DNA from: a virus
DNA: 36,622 bases
Reading direction: 5' to 3' (one strand)
Virus record (IMG/VR): IMGVR_UViG_3300042352_000441
Span: 1 to 36,622 of that record
Shown: positions 17,523 to 25,219 of the stretch, piece by piece
How the letters are laid out: each line of letters opens with the position of its first letter
How positions within the stretch are numbered: position 1 is the stretch's first letter
Program-made: the position numbers and the translations under genes
Notes under the pieces: model-generated
The model's database searches: none
The model's input: only the letters and a program-made list of their open reading frames with translations
What the model was told of the DNA's origin: nothing

Positions 17523-18505
17523 TACACCACTACCATTTGTGTGACCACATAGTCTAGAAGAAGCTTATCTGCGTATGCAGATCCTGTTCCAGTAAATGCG
17601 TCTGAACCGTATTGGAAATTCCAGTCTGTTGTAGAAATTTTATTTATATATCTATCTTTCCATGCCCTATCTTTAGCAAAATAGGTACGCATTATTTCAA
17701 TGGTTGCCTGCTCTACTTCATCTGGAACATATTCCCATCCAAATCTTGCATAGATATCATAATGCTTATTCCTTCTAAAAATATTTGGGCTTGAGTCATG
17801 TATAGACGGAGGAACCATTCCATTTGCAATATAAACATCGTTATCTACAAAATTAACCACATTTACTCTAATTCCAAAACCACTTGTAGTAGGCTCAATA
17901 TCGTATCCAACATAAGATACGTCGTTTAACTTATCTACTAGCATCTGGTCATTTTGCTCTAAAGTAAAAAGTGTATGAATTTTCCTAGGCAATGGCAGCG
18001 TGTCTGAATCATTTCCCATTACTGTAAATGTATCGTCAAACAAAAAGAACTTTTGCCCAGTGTAAAACTCTACCATTTTTCTGGCATATTTTTCTGCCAT
18101 CCTTATTTCATGATATGTTTTATAATTTGGATCATTTGCATCAGAACCAAATCCTAAATCTTCTATTGCTTCTTGTATAGAAACGTATGGTGTAACTACA
18201 TCTAGGTAAGTTACGTGCTGATGCATGACTGATTTATAAGCATAGTTCCATACTAAACGGAATTTTCTATCTCTTGATGTATAACCCAATGGCAAATAAA
18301 AACTGTAAACCCCAGTATCTACCTCGGAAGGTAGAGCAGTTTGCAATGTTAAAGATTGTGTTGGATCAATTCGTGGAGACACAAGAGGATCTTTAGTTAT
18401 ATCAAATACGTTTACCGTGACTGCGCCGTCTGGCTCAATTGCTTCTCCATTTACATATAACTTATTTGATACTGCTGTATTACTATACTTATATATCTCT
18501 GCCAT
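17522..18505 (-). CDS. Head-tail connector protein with extra N-terminal beta domain
   Basis: The protein has 327 aa. The C-terminal two thirds (from about residue 105) begins with a helix-rich segment (SIQEAIEDLGFGSDAND, then RMAEKYARKMVEFYTGQ) and ends with another helix (DEVEQATIEIMRTYFAKDRAW), the arrangement seen in gp6/gp15-type connector subunits that stack on the portal. The first hundred residues are a separate beta-sandwich-like domain (GEAIEPDGAVTVNVFDITKD, FYLPLGYTSRDRKFRLVW), possibly Ig-like and exposed on the neck. Ordinary connectors are much shorter, so the extra domain explains the length. The start is the ATG at 18505, nine bases after the upstream stop, with only a weak ribosome site. 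Confidence 0.65.
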   Translation of the reverse strand: MAEIYKYSNTAVSNKLYVNGEAIEPDGAVTVNVFDITKDPLVSPRIDPTQSLTLQTALPSEVDTGVYSFYLPLGYTSRDRKFRLVWNYAYKSVMHQHVTYLDVVTPYVSIQEAIEDLGFGSDANDPNYKTYHEIRMAEKYARKMVEFYTGQKFFLFDDTFTVMGNDSDTLPLPRKIHTLFTLEQNDQMLVDKLNDVSYVGYDIEPTTSGFGIRVNVVNFVDNDVYIANGMVPPSIHDSSPNIFRRNKHYDIYARFGWEYVPDEVEQATIEIMRTYFAKDRAWKDRYINKISTTDWNFQYGSDAFTGTGSAYADKLLLDYVVTQMVVV

Positions 18506-18514
18506 TTGTTAGGC

Positions 18515-18913
18515 TTAGTTATAGTACTCCTGTACTTCTCTAGGCGTAGCTAATCTAAACCCTTCCTCCTTATCAAAAATTTCTTGAGCCACATCTGGTT
18601 TCATTGCTACAAAAGGATGATCTCTTGTAAATGTAAATCCTAGGGCATCATATCTAGCATTTGGTCGATCCATCTTTACTAGAATCATATCTTCATCAAG
18701 CTTCTGATTTGGATCTAGTCTAGGAAGAATTTCATCTGCGTCTTCTTTTGAATTCTCTATGTTTTTTAGTGTTCCTTGGTAGACTGCCCAGGTAACCCCT
18801 TCTTCTGTTAGAGCTGCAATTACATCAGCTTTATTTTTTAGTCCATCGACGTCAACTGCAAAGTTTGCTGCTAGCGTCTTTAGATCTTTGACCTTAAGTG
18901 TGTCAAATGACAT
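18515..18913 (-). CDS. Small head protein with SAP/HeH-like N-terminus
   Basis: This 132-aa protein opens the neck operon: it has a promoter, AAAGGAG at five bases from its ATG and an upstream terminator. Residues 1-45 (KVKDLKTLAANFAVDVDGLK, then KADVIAALTEEGV) form the helix-extended-helix pattern of SAP/HeH or Rho-N-like modules, which often bind DNA or protein. The rest contains MILVKMDRPNARYDALGFTF, a beta-rich stretch. Similar proteins occur directly after the capsid gene in actinophages and may be capsid-associated or connector helpers. The module is visible; the role is inferred. Confidence 0.6.
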   Translation of the reverse strand: MSFDTLKVKDLKTLAANFAVDVDGLKNKADVIAALTEEGVTWAVYQGTLKNIENSKEDADEILPRLDPNQKLDEDMILVKMDRPNARYDALGFTFTRDHPFVAMKPDVAQEIFDKEEGFRLATPREVQEYYN

Positions 18914-18938
18914 ATTTACTCCTTTGGTAAGTATATAA

Positions 18939-18967
18939 ATTATAGCACTATAAAATTAAAATGAAAA
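18939..18967 (-). promoter_or_regulatory. Promoter of the neck operon (TTTTCA - 17 - TATAAT, extended -10)
   Basis: TGCTATAAT lies with its -10 at 18944-18939; the -35-like TTTTCA at 18967-18962 is 17 bases away and coincides with the T-tract of the capsid terminator. It leaves a leader of roughly 20 bases containing AAAGGAG, so this transcript has a normal ribosome site. Confidence 0.72.
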
Positions 18968-18989
18968 GCCCCCAAAATTAATTGGGGGC
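18968..18989 (-). terminator. Rho-independent terminator after the major capsid gene
   Basis: On the minus strand a GC-rich stem (GCCCCCAA with TTGGGGGC) closes a six-base loop and is followed by TTTTCATTTTAATTTT. It lies about 25 bases beyond the capsid stop. The core GCCCCCAA is shared with the terminator after the major tail gene. Confidence 0.82.
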
Positions 18990-19014
18990 CTTTCGGTAGT
19001 TAATTCTTATTTAA

Positions 19015-20064
19015 TTAAGAAGCAACCTTAACGTCTTTAACTACAACCCATGCATCTGCCTGCTCAATTTGGGTTCCAACGCGAGTATACATTGTATATT
19101 CGATTGAGTCCTTCTTTGGCCAGAAGAAGCGGTAAACAGTTACATCGCGCTTGATACCAATAACAACGTTATTTGGGAATGTCAAGTGGACGTCTCCGTG
19201 CTCTCCTGTTGGTGTTGCATATGAGCCAGTCTGAGTTTCTTTAAGTAGCGGAACTTCAACAATTGGAATACCAAATGCGAATGGTGCTACGAAACCTGCT
19301 GGACCACCTAGACCACCCTGGTCACCACGGATAATGCTTGAAGCAATATCTTGTGGGTTAACATTCTGGATGTTCTGTGATGTTGAGTATAAGTAGTCTT
19401 GAATTAAGTTTGAGCCAGCAAGGAAGCGTAGGTCTGGACGACGCTGCTTGTACTTACGTGGCATTGCCTTAAGTGCCTTGTTGAAGATATCACGGGAAAT
19501 TGCTGCGCCCGCTCCTGCTACTACATGGCCATTTGCCTTTGCAATCTTAACAACACCGTCGAATGACTTATAAAGTGCATCTCCAGTTAGAGCTGTGTTA
19601 CCGTTAAGGACTACGTCCTCAAGGTCGTTACCAGCCTGTGTTGCCATAAGTCTTGCAATGTGATCTTCGAGATCAGCACCTTCAATATTGTCTTCTAGAG
19701 ACTCAGTTGAAAGCTCCCAATCTAGGCGAAGCTTCTTTGTTGTGAGAGAAATCTTTGAGAACTGTACGGCAGCATTTGTGCCTGTGTTCTCTGCTTCAGC
19801 TGCAAGCTTCATAAGCTTCTCACCGACGCCGATACGATCAATCTCTGTAGTGTCAGCTCTCATTCGAACTGTACGTGCTACTTTACCGATTACTGTTGCA
19901 TCGAACATGTAATCAAGGAATCTTGCGGATTGCTCAGGATTGAGCAAGCCTCCCTTACCCTCGGAACCTACGTGAATTCCGTCGGTAGGGTTTGCAGAAC
20001 CTGTCATGCTACCTGTTAAAGTAGAATTTGCTTCTGCTGCTTTAGCTAATAGTTCATTACTCAT
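19015..20064 (-). CDS. Major capsid protein, HK97 fold
   Basis: The protein has 349 aa and follows the protease-scaffold gene by 18 bases, with GGTGA upstream of the ATG as a ribosome site. The sequence fits an HK97-type capsid subunit without its own long delta domain: an N-terminal segment (GGLLNPEQSARFLDYMFDAT) leading to the E-loop region (IGVGEKLMKLAAEAENTG), a spine-helix region (LEDHIARLMATQAGNDLEDV), the P-domain phrase VLNGNTALTGDALYKSFDGV, and C-terminal strands (VVIGIKRDVTVYRFFWPKKD, then YTMYTRVGTQIEQADAWVVV). That end is typical of capsid proteins. A strong terminator follows, so abundant mRNA is expected. Codon use is cleaner than that of surrounding genes, in line with high expression. 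Confidence 0.92.
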   Translation of the reverse strand: MSNELLAKAAEANSTLTGSMTGSANPTDGIHVGSEGKGGLLNPEQSARFLDYMFDATVIGKVARTVRMRADTTEIDRIGVGEKLMKLAAEAENTGTNAAVQFSKISLTTKKLRLDWELSTESLEDNIEGADLEDHIARLMATQAGNDLEDVVLNGNTALTGDALYKSFDGVVKIAKANGHVVAGAGAAISRDIFNKALKAMPRKYKQRRPDLRFLAGSNLIQDYLYSTSQNIQNVNPQDIASSIIRGDQGGLGGPAGFVAPFAFGIPIVEVPLLKETQTGSYATPTGEHGDVHLTFPNNVVIGIKRDVTVYRFFWPKKDSIEYTMYTRVGTQIEQADAWVVVKDVKVAS

Positions 20065-20082
20065 TAGTTTTTCACCATACCC

Positions 20083-20613
20083 TTATTTTGTTAATTCGCT
20101 AACGGAACCGAGGAAAGTGCCGTTCCATTTTGATTTTTTGATTGTTACCCCTGCTGACCCGCCAAGGTCAGAGGACTTCTTGATTGCAGTGTCTGATTCT
20201 ACTGCGTCTACTCTCTTTTCAACTGTATCCATTATTGATTTAATTGAATCTACAGCTGATGAAAGTTCTGTGTGCTTTTCTGCTAATTCTGAAATTCTCA
20301 AATCGACATTCTTGCTAAAAGCTTCGACTGTCTCCTTGATTGTTGAAACCTGAGCAGCGTTTGCCTCAGAGGCCTTTTCCAAAGTCTCTGAGAAGAAACC
20401 CTTAAGGTCGCCTAGCATTTTAACAAAATCAGGGGATTCCTGAGTTGTTAGTTCTGCTGATTTTTCCAGAACTTCGGCAGAAGTTTCTTCAGCTACAATT
20501 TCAGCAGAATCTTGTTCTACTGGTGCAACTTCTTCAATAATTTCTGCAGGTGCTTCTGTAGCTACTGCTTCTTCTACTACTGGAGTTGCTTCTGTTGTGT
20601 TAAGCTTTTCCAC
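20083..20613 (-). CDS. Nested scaffold protein from an internal GTG start
   Basis: An in-frame GTG at 20613 (residue 263 of the protease gene) is preceded by AAGGAGG at 20627-20621, seven bases upstream. It lies where the protease domain ends and the acidic, Glu/Ala-rich, coiled-coil scaffold part begins. Initiation there would give a 176-aa free scaffold, as with Nu3 inside the lambda C gene. The product would contain the low-complexity acidic stretch, a helical coiled coil (SETLEKASEANAAQVSTIKE) and the basic C-terminus (TIKKSKWNGTFLGSV) likely to bind capsid protein. The site is seen; its use is inferred. Confidence 0.6.
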   Translation of the reverse strand: MEKLNTTEATPVVEEAVATEAPAEIIEEVAPVEQDSAEIVAEETSAEVLEKSAELTTQESPDFVKMLGDLKGFFSETLEKASEANAAQVSTIKETVEAFSKNVDLRISELAEKHTELSSAVDSIKSIMDTVEKRVDAVESDTAIKKSSDLGGSAGVTIKKSKWNGTFLGSVSELTK

Positions 20614-21399
20614 TTCATTTCCTCCTTCTGCAATTGCCATATTTATATTTGTGTTGTCAGGCAATGTTTGCAATCTTGATCTACGTGAATCAAGAATCTT
20701 TTCTATTTCTTTTCCTTTGTTTACATCGTTTGATTCTACCCATCCGATGAGCTCTGTCTTTTTACCAGTCACTGGTGATAGGTATTCTGATTCTGTTGAC
20801 ATAAATACAGAATCACTGTCTACGCAATAAAAAATATTTTCCATCTTTACATCTGCTGCGATGCCTTTAAAAATCATTTGTCCATTTACTTTTTCAATAG
20901 ATAAAATGTTACATAGTTCGTTTGCTGGTGAATCAACGATTGATAGCTCGACTAATGCATAATCTTTAATAAATCTTACCGATGCACCTGTTGATTTGTT
21001 TACTTCGTTATCTGATTCAAGAATCTTTCCGCCAATTGAAAATCCTGTTAGGGTTCCGTCTAAAACCTTTTCCCAAGTGTCCTGAGCTCCCTTAGATATA
21101 TATGCGTCTACGTAAACTCCGTTATAAAACTCTTTTGTTGTTGGATCATAAAAAGTTTCTGGTCTAAATGATGCTACTTTACCTACTGCAAGTGGCTGAT
21201 GCATTTCTCTTAGATTACCTCTAAAGTTTTCAAATGCTTTCATGCTTGCTTCTTGCGTAACGACATCACCAGTCTGATCCAGGTTGTCTAATGTTGCGAA
21301 TCCTGAGACTGTTCTTTTTTCTCTATTGACCTTTGTAAATGGAACAGCTAGGTTGATAGCGTTTCCATTGGAAGACCAATGTGACTTTTCGATAATCAT
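20083..21399 (-). CDS. Prohead protease fused to scaffold
   Basis: The protein has 438 aa. The N-terminal part (about 20-165) matches phage prohead proteases of the U35/S78 type: VSGFATLDNLDQTGDVVT, REMHQPLAVGKVA with the likely catalytic His67, TLTGFSIGGKI with the likely nucleophile Ser121, and DYALVELSIVDSPAN closing the domain. Residues about 185-250 form a short extra domain. From about 263 the chain turns acidic and helical, as expected for a scaffold, and ends in a basic capsid-binding tail. Such fusions guide capsid assembly and then cleave the scaffold. The start is the ATG at 21399, only nine bases after a -10 box, so the mRNA is probably leaderless. The capsid gene follows. Confidence 0.9.
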   Translation of the reverse strand: MIIEKSHWSSNGNAINLAVPFTKVNREKRTVSGFATLDNLDQTGDVVTQEASMKAFENFRGNLREMHQPLAVGKVASFRPETFYDPTTKEFYNGVYVDAYISKGAQDTWEKVLDGTLTGFSIGGKILESDNEVNKSTGASVRFIKDYALVELSIVDSPANELCNILSIEKVNGQMIFKGIAADVKMENIFYCVDSDSVFMSTESEYLSPVTGKKTELIGWVESNDVNKGKEIEKILDSRRSRLQTLPDNTNINMAIAEGGNEVEKLNTTEATPVVEEAVATEAPAEIIEEVAPVEQDSAEIVAEETSAEVLEKSAELTTQESPDFVKMLGDLKGFFSETLEKASEANAAQVSTIKETVEAFSKNVDLRISELAEKHTELSSAVDSIKSIMDTVEKRVDAVESDTAIKKSSDLGGSAGVTIKKSKWNGTFLGSVSELTK

Positions 21400-21408
21400 A
21401 TGTTATAT

Positions 21409-21437
21409 ATTATAGAGATTGTTCTATAAAAAGGCAA
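21409..21437 (-). promoter_or_regulatory. Promoter of the protease-capsid operon (TTGCCT - 17 - TATAAT), leaderless
   Basis: The -35 TTGCCT is at 21437-21432 and the -10 TATAAT at 21414-21409, spaced 17 bases. Only nine bases separate the -10 from the protease ATG, so transcription would begin at or within a few bases of the start codon; no ribosome binding site is present. Confidence 0.75.
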
Positions 21438-21455
21438 ATAACTAGTTGAGCAGGA

Positions 21456-23036
21456 CTAGTCGACTTGTCTTCCATCTCCCTTTGAATTTCTTCCCTCTCC
21501 CGATTTGTCTGGGGAGTTGGCTGACCTTTCTTGGTCACGAGTTCTACTTTGGTTAGCCTGAGCTTTTATTTCGGCTGCTTGGGCTGCAAGGTCTACTGGG
21601 ACATCTCCGCCTTCTCTTGGTACCATGCCCATTCTAACTCTAATTTCATTTGGAGTTATTACCTGGAATCTAAGATATCTTTCGTCAATCTTTGATTGGG
21701 TATCTGCATCCGTTAAACTTAATTCATTAAATTTAAGCTCTAGGGCATCTGTCATTTCTTGAACTATTTTATTTAATTTCTTTTCTAAATTCTCTTGGGC
21801 TGGTCTGCAGACCTGCTCTTTAAATGTTTTATCTGCATCACGAGCAGCAGCCAGATTTATTCCAGCTGGTGTTCCAATTTTATTAATAGGAACTCTATGA
21901 GCCATTAGTATTTCATCTCTATTTGACTGACGATAAATATTAAATGAGGACTCTTGAGATCCTGCCTCAATAGGCTCCATTTTAAATTCAGTCTTTGAGT
22001 CTGGGGAGTCTGGAGGAAGAGGAATATATAAAGATCTGTGATTTTTACCTCTTAGCCCTACCTGGAAAAACTCAAGCAATTTTCTTTCAGACTCTGGTGA
22101 AAGCTTAGCTCCTTTTACTGTGATAATATAACGAGGAACCGCCTTATTTTCAAAGTAGTCTAGGTTATACTTTCCAGCGAACTCATTTCCAGCCATTGCA
22201 TTTTGGGCAGCAATAATATCTGGAATTCCATAATAATTATTTTTTGGAGTGTATTTTTTTAAGTGAATAATTTCATTAGGTCTATCTTCTTGACCTGCAA
22301 TTGGATTAGGAGTTTTTGTATCTCCAAAGTTTCTAAAAAATACAGCCTTGCCATACAACAACTGTATAAAACCGTCTCTGAAGCGTCTTACACGCATTGT
22401 CTTTGAAGGGATATGTCCGATATACCCTATCTTGCCAGTTGTCGTTCTACCGACCTCCAGGTACCCGTTGCCAGTAGCTTCTACGTCTGTGTAGAACTTA
22501 ATAAGGGTTTCTTTAAATGTTTCATCCTCATTGCAGTCTTCAAGCCACTGATGGAGGTCTTGCTTAATTCTATTTAGCTTTTTACGTGCTCTCTCAAGCT
22601 GTTTTTCATCTTCTATTTCTTCAAGAGTGTCTGTTGTTTTTTTAGATTCAATAAAATCAAATCCTAGTCCAACTATGTTTGCAACCTTTGCATTTATTGC
22701 CGCATAGTTATATGGCGAAATTTCATAAATTGTTGAAAGATAATCTAGGTTATACTCTGGCTGAATTAAATCAAATGTGGCATATCCGCTAACTGCCTGT
22801 TGATGCTGAAGCTGCTGGCTAACAGATCCATCTTTTCCAACAAAAGCTTTTTGAATATCTCTAGAGACCTTTCTTCTAAATGATGCGCCTAAACCAGATA
22901 GCTTTAAAACCTCTTCAGCATCTATATCAAATAGGTCATCATTTTTTTGAGTTGTTGGATTATTAAACTTCATCCAATCCGCAACATTAGATATCTCTAC
23001 ACTATCTGCAACTGAGTCTTCTTCGTATTCTCTCAT
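21456..23036 (-). CDS. Portal protein, PBSX-like family
   Basis: The portal is a dodecameric ring at one capsid vertex through which DNA passes. The 526-aa sequence carries the hallmarks of the PBSX-type portal family: YEISPYNYAAINAKVANIVG in the N-terminal part, FYTDVEATGNGYLEVGR, the central YGIPDIIAAQNAMAGNEFAG, then YNLDYFENKAVPRYIITVKG, and the downstream AHRVPINKIGTPAG. The C-terminus is charged and probably flexible, rich in Arg, Ser and Lys. It is coupled to the preceding small gene by an ATGA overlap and is followed, after about 60 bases with a promoter, by the protease. The terminase genes that normally precede a portal are not next to it here. Confidence 0.95.
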   Translation of the reverse strand: MREYEEDSVADSVEISNVADWMKFNNPTTQKNDDLFDIDAEEVLKLSGLGASFRRKVSRDIQKAFVGKDGSVSQQLQHQQAVSGYATFDLIQPEYNLDYLSTIYEISPYNYAAINAKVANIVGLGFDFIESKKTTDTLEEIEDEKQLERARKKLNRIKQDLHQWLEDCNEDETFKETLIKFYTDVEATGNGYLEVGRTTTGKIGYIGHIPSKTMRVRRFRDGFIQLLYGKAVFFRNFGDTKTPNPIAGQEDRPNEIIHLKKYTPKNNYYGIPDIIAAQNAMAGNEFAGKYNLDYFENKAVPRYIITVKGAKLSPESERKLLEFFQVGLRGKNHRSLYIPLPPDSPDSKTEFKMEPIEAGSQESSFNIYRQSNRDEILMAHRVPINKIGTPAGINLAAARDADKTFKEQVCRPAQENLEKKLNKIVQEMTDALELKFNELSLTDADTQSKIDERYLRFQVITPNEIRVRMGMVPREGGDVPVDLAAQAAEIKAQANQSRTRDQERSANSPDKSGEGRNSKGDGRQVD

Positions 23037-23377
23037 TTTTTAGGACCCTTAAGCTTAGCCATTTCTTCCTTGTGAACTCCTATGTCCAAAGGATCTGGGG
23101 TTAATCCCCACCTTAATCTTTGTTTTTGATATTCAAACTCTTCTTCATCAATTTGTCGGCTTCCCTCAATAAATTTAGGTTGACCTTCTTCTATACCGTA
23201 ATGAGATACGGCTTTTGCCAACAACTCAATTCTTTCTTTATTGCCAAACATAGATTGTATTGAAAGAAAATTATTATCTTCGTCGCCGATCCATCTGCCG
23301 TCTGGCATTTCCCATACGTATACACCTAATCTGGTCTCACCAGATTTCATTTGGGCGTTAATTCTTTTTATGTCCAT
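23033..23377 (-). CDS. Small conserved-looking protein encoded before the portal
   Basis: This 114-aa protein is coupled to the portal by ATGA and shares its promoter. The N-terminal half (RLGVYVWEMPDGRWIGDEDN) looks like a small beta unit; the C-terminal half is acidic and helical, ending EEFEYQKQRLRWGLTPDPLD, then a Lys-rich tail. Short proteins with a similar 'E..xQ..R...G..PDP.D' ending stand upstream of portals in some actinophages, from memory, but their role is not known to me. The start codon is eight bases after a -10 box, so the message is probably leaderless. Confidence 0.7.
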   Translation of the reverse strand: MDIKRINAQMKSGETRLGVYVWEMPDGRWIGDEDNNFLSIQSMFGNKERIELLAKAVSHYGIEEGQPKFIEGSRQIDEEEFEYQKQRLRWGLTPDPLDIGVHKEEMAKLKGPKK

Positions 23378-23385
23378 AGTTAATT

Positions 23386-23394
23386 ATTTTACCA
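23386..23394 (-). promoter_or_regulatory. Extended -10 promoter for the portal operon (TGGTAAAAT), leaderless
   Basis: TAAAAT at 23391-23386 is preceded by TGG, and only eight bases lie between it and the ATG at 23377. A -35-like TGGACT lies 18 bases upstream of the -10. No ribosome binding site is present before the start codon. Confidence 0.6.
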
Positions 23395-23417
23395 TCTTTG
23401 TCTCTACAAGTCCAGCT

Positions 23418-23440
23418 TTTTGTCATGCAAAGTGACAAAA
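23418..23440. repeat. Inverted repeat TTTTGTCA-N7-TGACAAAA
   Basis: Two perfect 8-bp arms flank a 7-base spacer, immediately after the stop codon of the LamG gene and about 25 bases upstream of the portal-operon -10. It has no T-tract typical of a terminator on the minus strand. It could be an operator for a dimeric regulator or a weak 3'-end hairpin. Confidence 0.55.
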
Positions 23441-25204
23441 TTATAATATTTGGAAGATTACTCTGTCTCTAGAGTAGGTTGATACAGACTCTTCTGTCAG
23501 GGACAGTGACGAATCTTCTCCGATAGAGGCTGGCTTCCCAATATATAATTGATAGTGATCAAGGTGATTAATTGATGGGCTTAAATAGGTAGCAATATTT
23601 TGGTAAATATTATCATCTAGAACGCCAGACCTTACGCCCTCAATCTGCTTACCATTAATCCAAAGCTGGCCAGAAACGGGGTTTGTAGTTACAATAAGAA
23701 TATAGTTTGGCTCATCTATATATAAATATGAAGATATATCTGTAGCAGAAGTTGCTACTTGTCCATTTATATAAAGTCCGCTAATATTAGATTTCGATAT
23801 TGTTCCATTTGTAGACCAAGAGAGGGATGTCTCTGTGTTGCCTGTTTTATTAAAAACCAAGTGACCGCTAGATAAAGATTTTGGAGTAAGGATCATCTCT
23901 ATAGACCTTGCCTCATCTAGCAGGTCTATAAAAAATGCTGATGATTTTGTTTTAACTCCATTATTGTATTCTCTGCTTCTTACAGTATGGCTTTTAGATC
24001 CTATGTCTATGTCCCAAACTGATCCTGAGCTTGGCTGTGATGTTGAAATTATATTGCCGCTATTATGAGAAAATAATCTTTTTTCCAAGTAAAAAGAAAT
24101 ATTTAATGAGTAAAGCTCTGGCTTATACAAAGAAGAATTTGTTGATGAAAATTGTATTTTAAAATATAGAATTTTTGTTGAAGAAAAGTTAGAGCCTTGA
24201 GTAAATCCTGGGATAGAAGATCCATTTATGCATTGAGTCCACGGACCAGTTTCTGAAACTTCTGAAACATAAACATCAACTCCAGTTGATGCAATCCAAT
24301 CAATCTTTGAAGATATGTACTCTTTTGTTATATTTAAAACTAAATCTTCTACAAACTCTCCTGATGTTGATCCTGGAGACAAGTAAATACTATTATTAGT
24401 ATCATCATAAGAAAGATTTACATTGTCATATATTAAAGAACTCCAACTTTCTTGTTGTGGGTAAGAGTATATTGTATCTACCCTGTTGTATTTTTCTGAT
24501 GCTACAAAAAGCTGACCCAGCTCTGGAACAGAAACCTGCTCATCATTAGTTAAAAGAAAATCTTTATAGTGTGATAATATTGCTTCTGGAGACAAGCCAT
24601 ATCTATATACTGCGGGACTGTCAATTAAAAAATATTCTCCAGAATTTGCTGGTCCGCAAGACAGCAACACACTAGAGTTTGTAAATTTAATTCTAATATC
24701 TTTTGTTGCAACTCTTACTCCGTTTACGTACAGACTCATTGATGTAACTGAATAAACTGCAACAACATGAATTGCTCTATTTGAATTTGGTACAGAGTAA
24801 TCAATTCTTTCATTTTCTAACTTAAATACAATATTGCCTTTATCCCAGTACAAGCCTATGCCGCTAGAATCTGCAAATATAGGAGTTAAAGATGTAATTG
24901 TTTTTGGATGTATCCATACCTCTATTGTAAAGTCATTATCGTAAGTATCTTCTGTTGCAAATCCGCCAGTTCCATTTGTACCAGAAAAGTCTTTTGATAG
25001 GTTGAACTGAACATAATTAGAGTTATCTATTTTATTTGAGTGGTCTCCTCCAGAAACTATGGGCATTCCAGACTTAACAATTTGTCCAACATATGTTCCA
25101 TTGTTTCCACATCCAGATGAGTCGTACGCTACTGATCCAGAAGGCTCGTCCATTTTCCAAAGGCCTATGGGTGAATTTTTTAATACTGACAAATAATAAG
25201 ACAT
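23441..25204 (-). CDS. LamG/concanavalin-like adhesin or decoration protein
   Basis: The 587-aa protein has a LamG-type jelly roll at about residues 1-215: PIGLWKMDEPSGSVAYDSSG and NNGTYVG at the start, FTIEVWIHPKTI in the middle and VVAVYSVTSMSLYVNGVRVA near the end are the typical phrases of concanavalin A-like lectin/glucanase folds. A second, weaker copy covers about 425-575 (ARSIEMILTPKSL, ILIVTTNPVSGQLWINGKQI). The middle is beta-rich. It has no signal peptide, so it is more likely a virion component than a secreted protein, and could bind surface glycans. It lies between the oxygenase block and the portal operon. Its ATG is six bases after a TGCTATAAT promoter, without ribosome site. 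Confidence 0.8.
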   Translation of the reverse strand: MSYYLSVLKNSPIGLWKMDEPSGSVAYDSSGCGNNGTYVGQIVKSGMPIVSGGDHSNKIDNSNYVQFNLSKDFSGTNGTGGFATEDTYDNDFTIEVWIHPKTITSLTPIFADSSGIGLYWDKGNIVFKLENERIDYSVPNSNRAIHVVAVYSVTSMSLYVNGVRVATKDIRIKFTNSSVLLSCGPANSGEYFLIDSPAVYRYGLSPEAILSHYKDFLLTNDEQVSVPELGQLFVASEKYNRVDTIYSYPQQESWSSLIYDNVNLSYDDTNNSIYLSPGSTSGEFVEDLVLNITKEYISSKIDWIASTGVDVYVSEVSETGPWTQCINGSSIPGFTQGSNFSSTKILYFKIQFSSTNSSLYKPELYSLNISFYLEKRLFSHNSGNIISTSQPSSGSVWDIDIGSKSHTVRSREYNNGVKTKSSAFFIDLLDEARSIEMILTPKSLSSGHLVFNKTGNTETSLSWSTNGTISKSNISGLYINGQVATSATDISSYLYIDEPNYILIVTTNPVSGQLWINGKQIEGVRSGVLDDNIYQNIATYLSPSINHLDHYQLYIGKPASIGEDSSLSLTEESVSTYSRDRVIFQIL

Positions 25205-25210
25205 ATTTAT

Positions 25211-25219
25211 ATTATAGCA
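25211..25219 (-). promoter_or_regulatory. Extended -10 promoter TGCTATAAT for the LamG gene, leaderless
   Basis: TATAAT at 25216-25211 with upstream TGC overlaps the end of the preceding gene. Six bases separate it from the ATG at 25204, so transcription should start at the A of ATG. No -35 of quality is seen, which extended -10 promoters can tolerate. There is no ribosome binding site. Confidence 0.72.

Noticed and set aside
20617-20619. ATG right after the internal AAGGAGG in the protease gene
   Set aside because: It is too close to the ribosome site and out of frame with the scaffold; the GTG at 20613 is in frame with good spacing.
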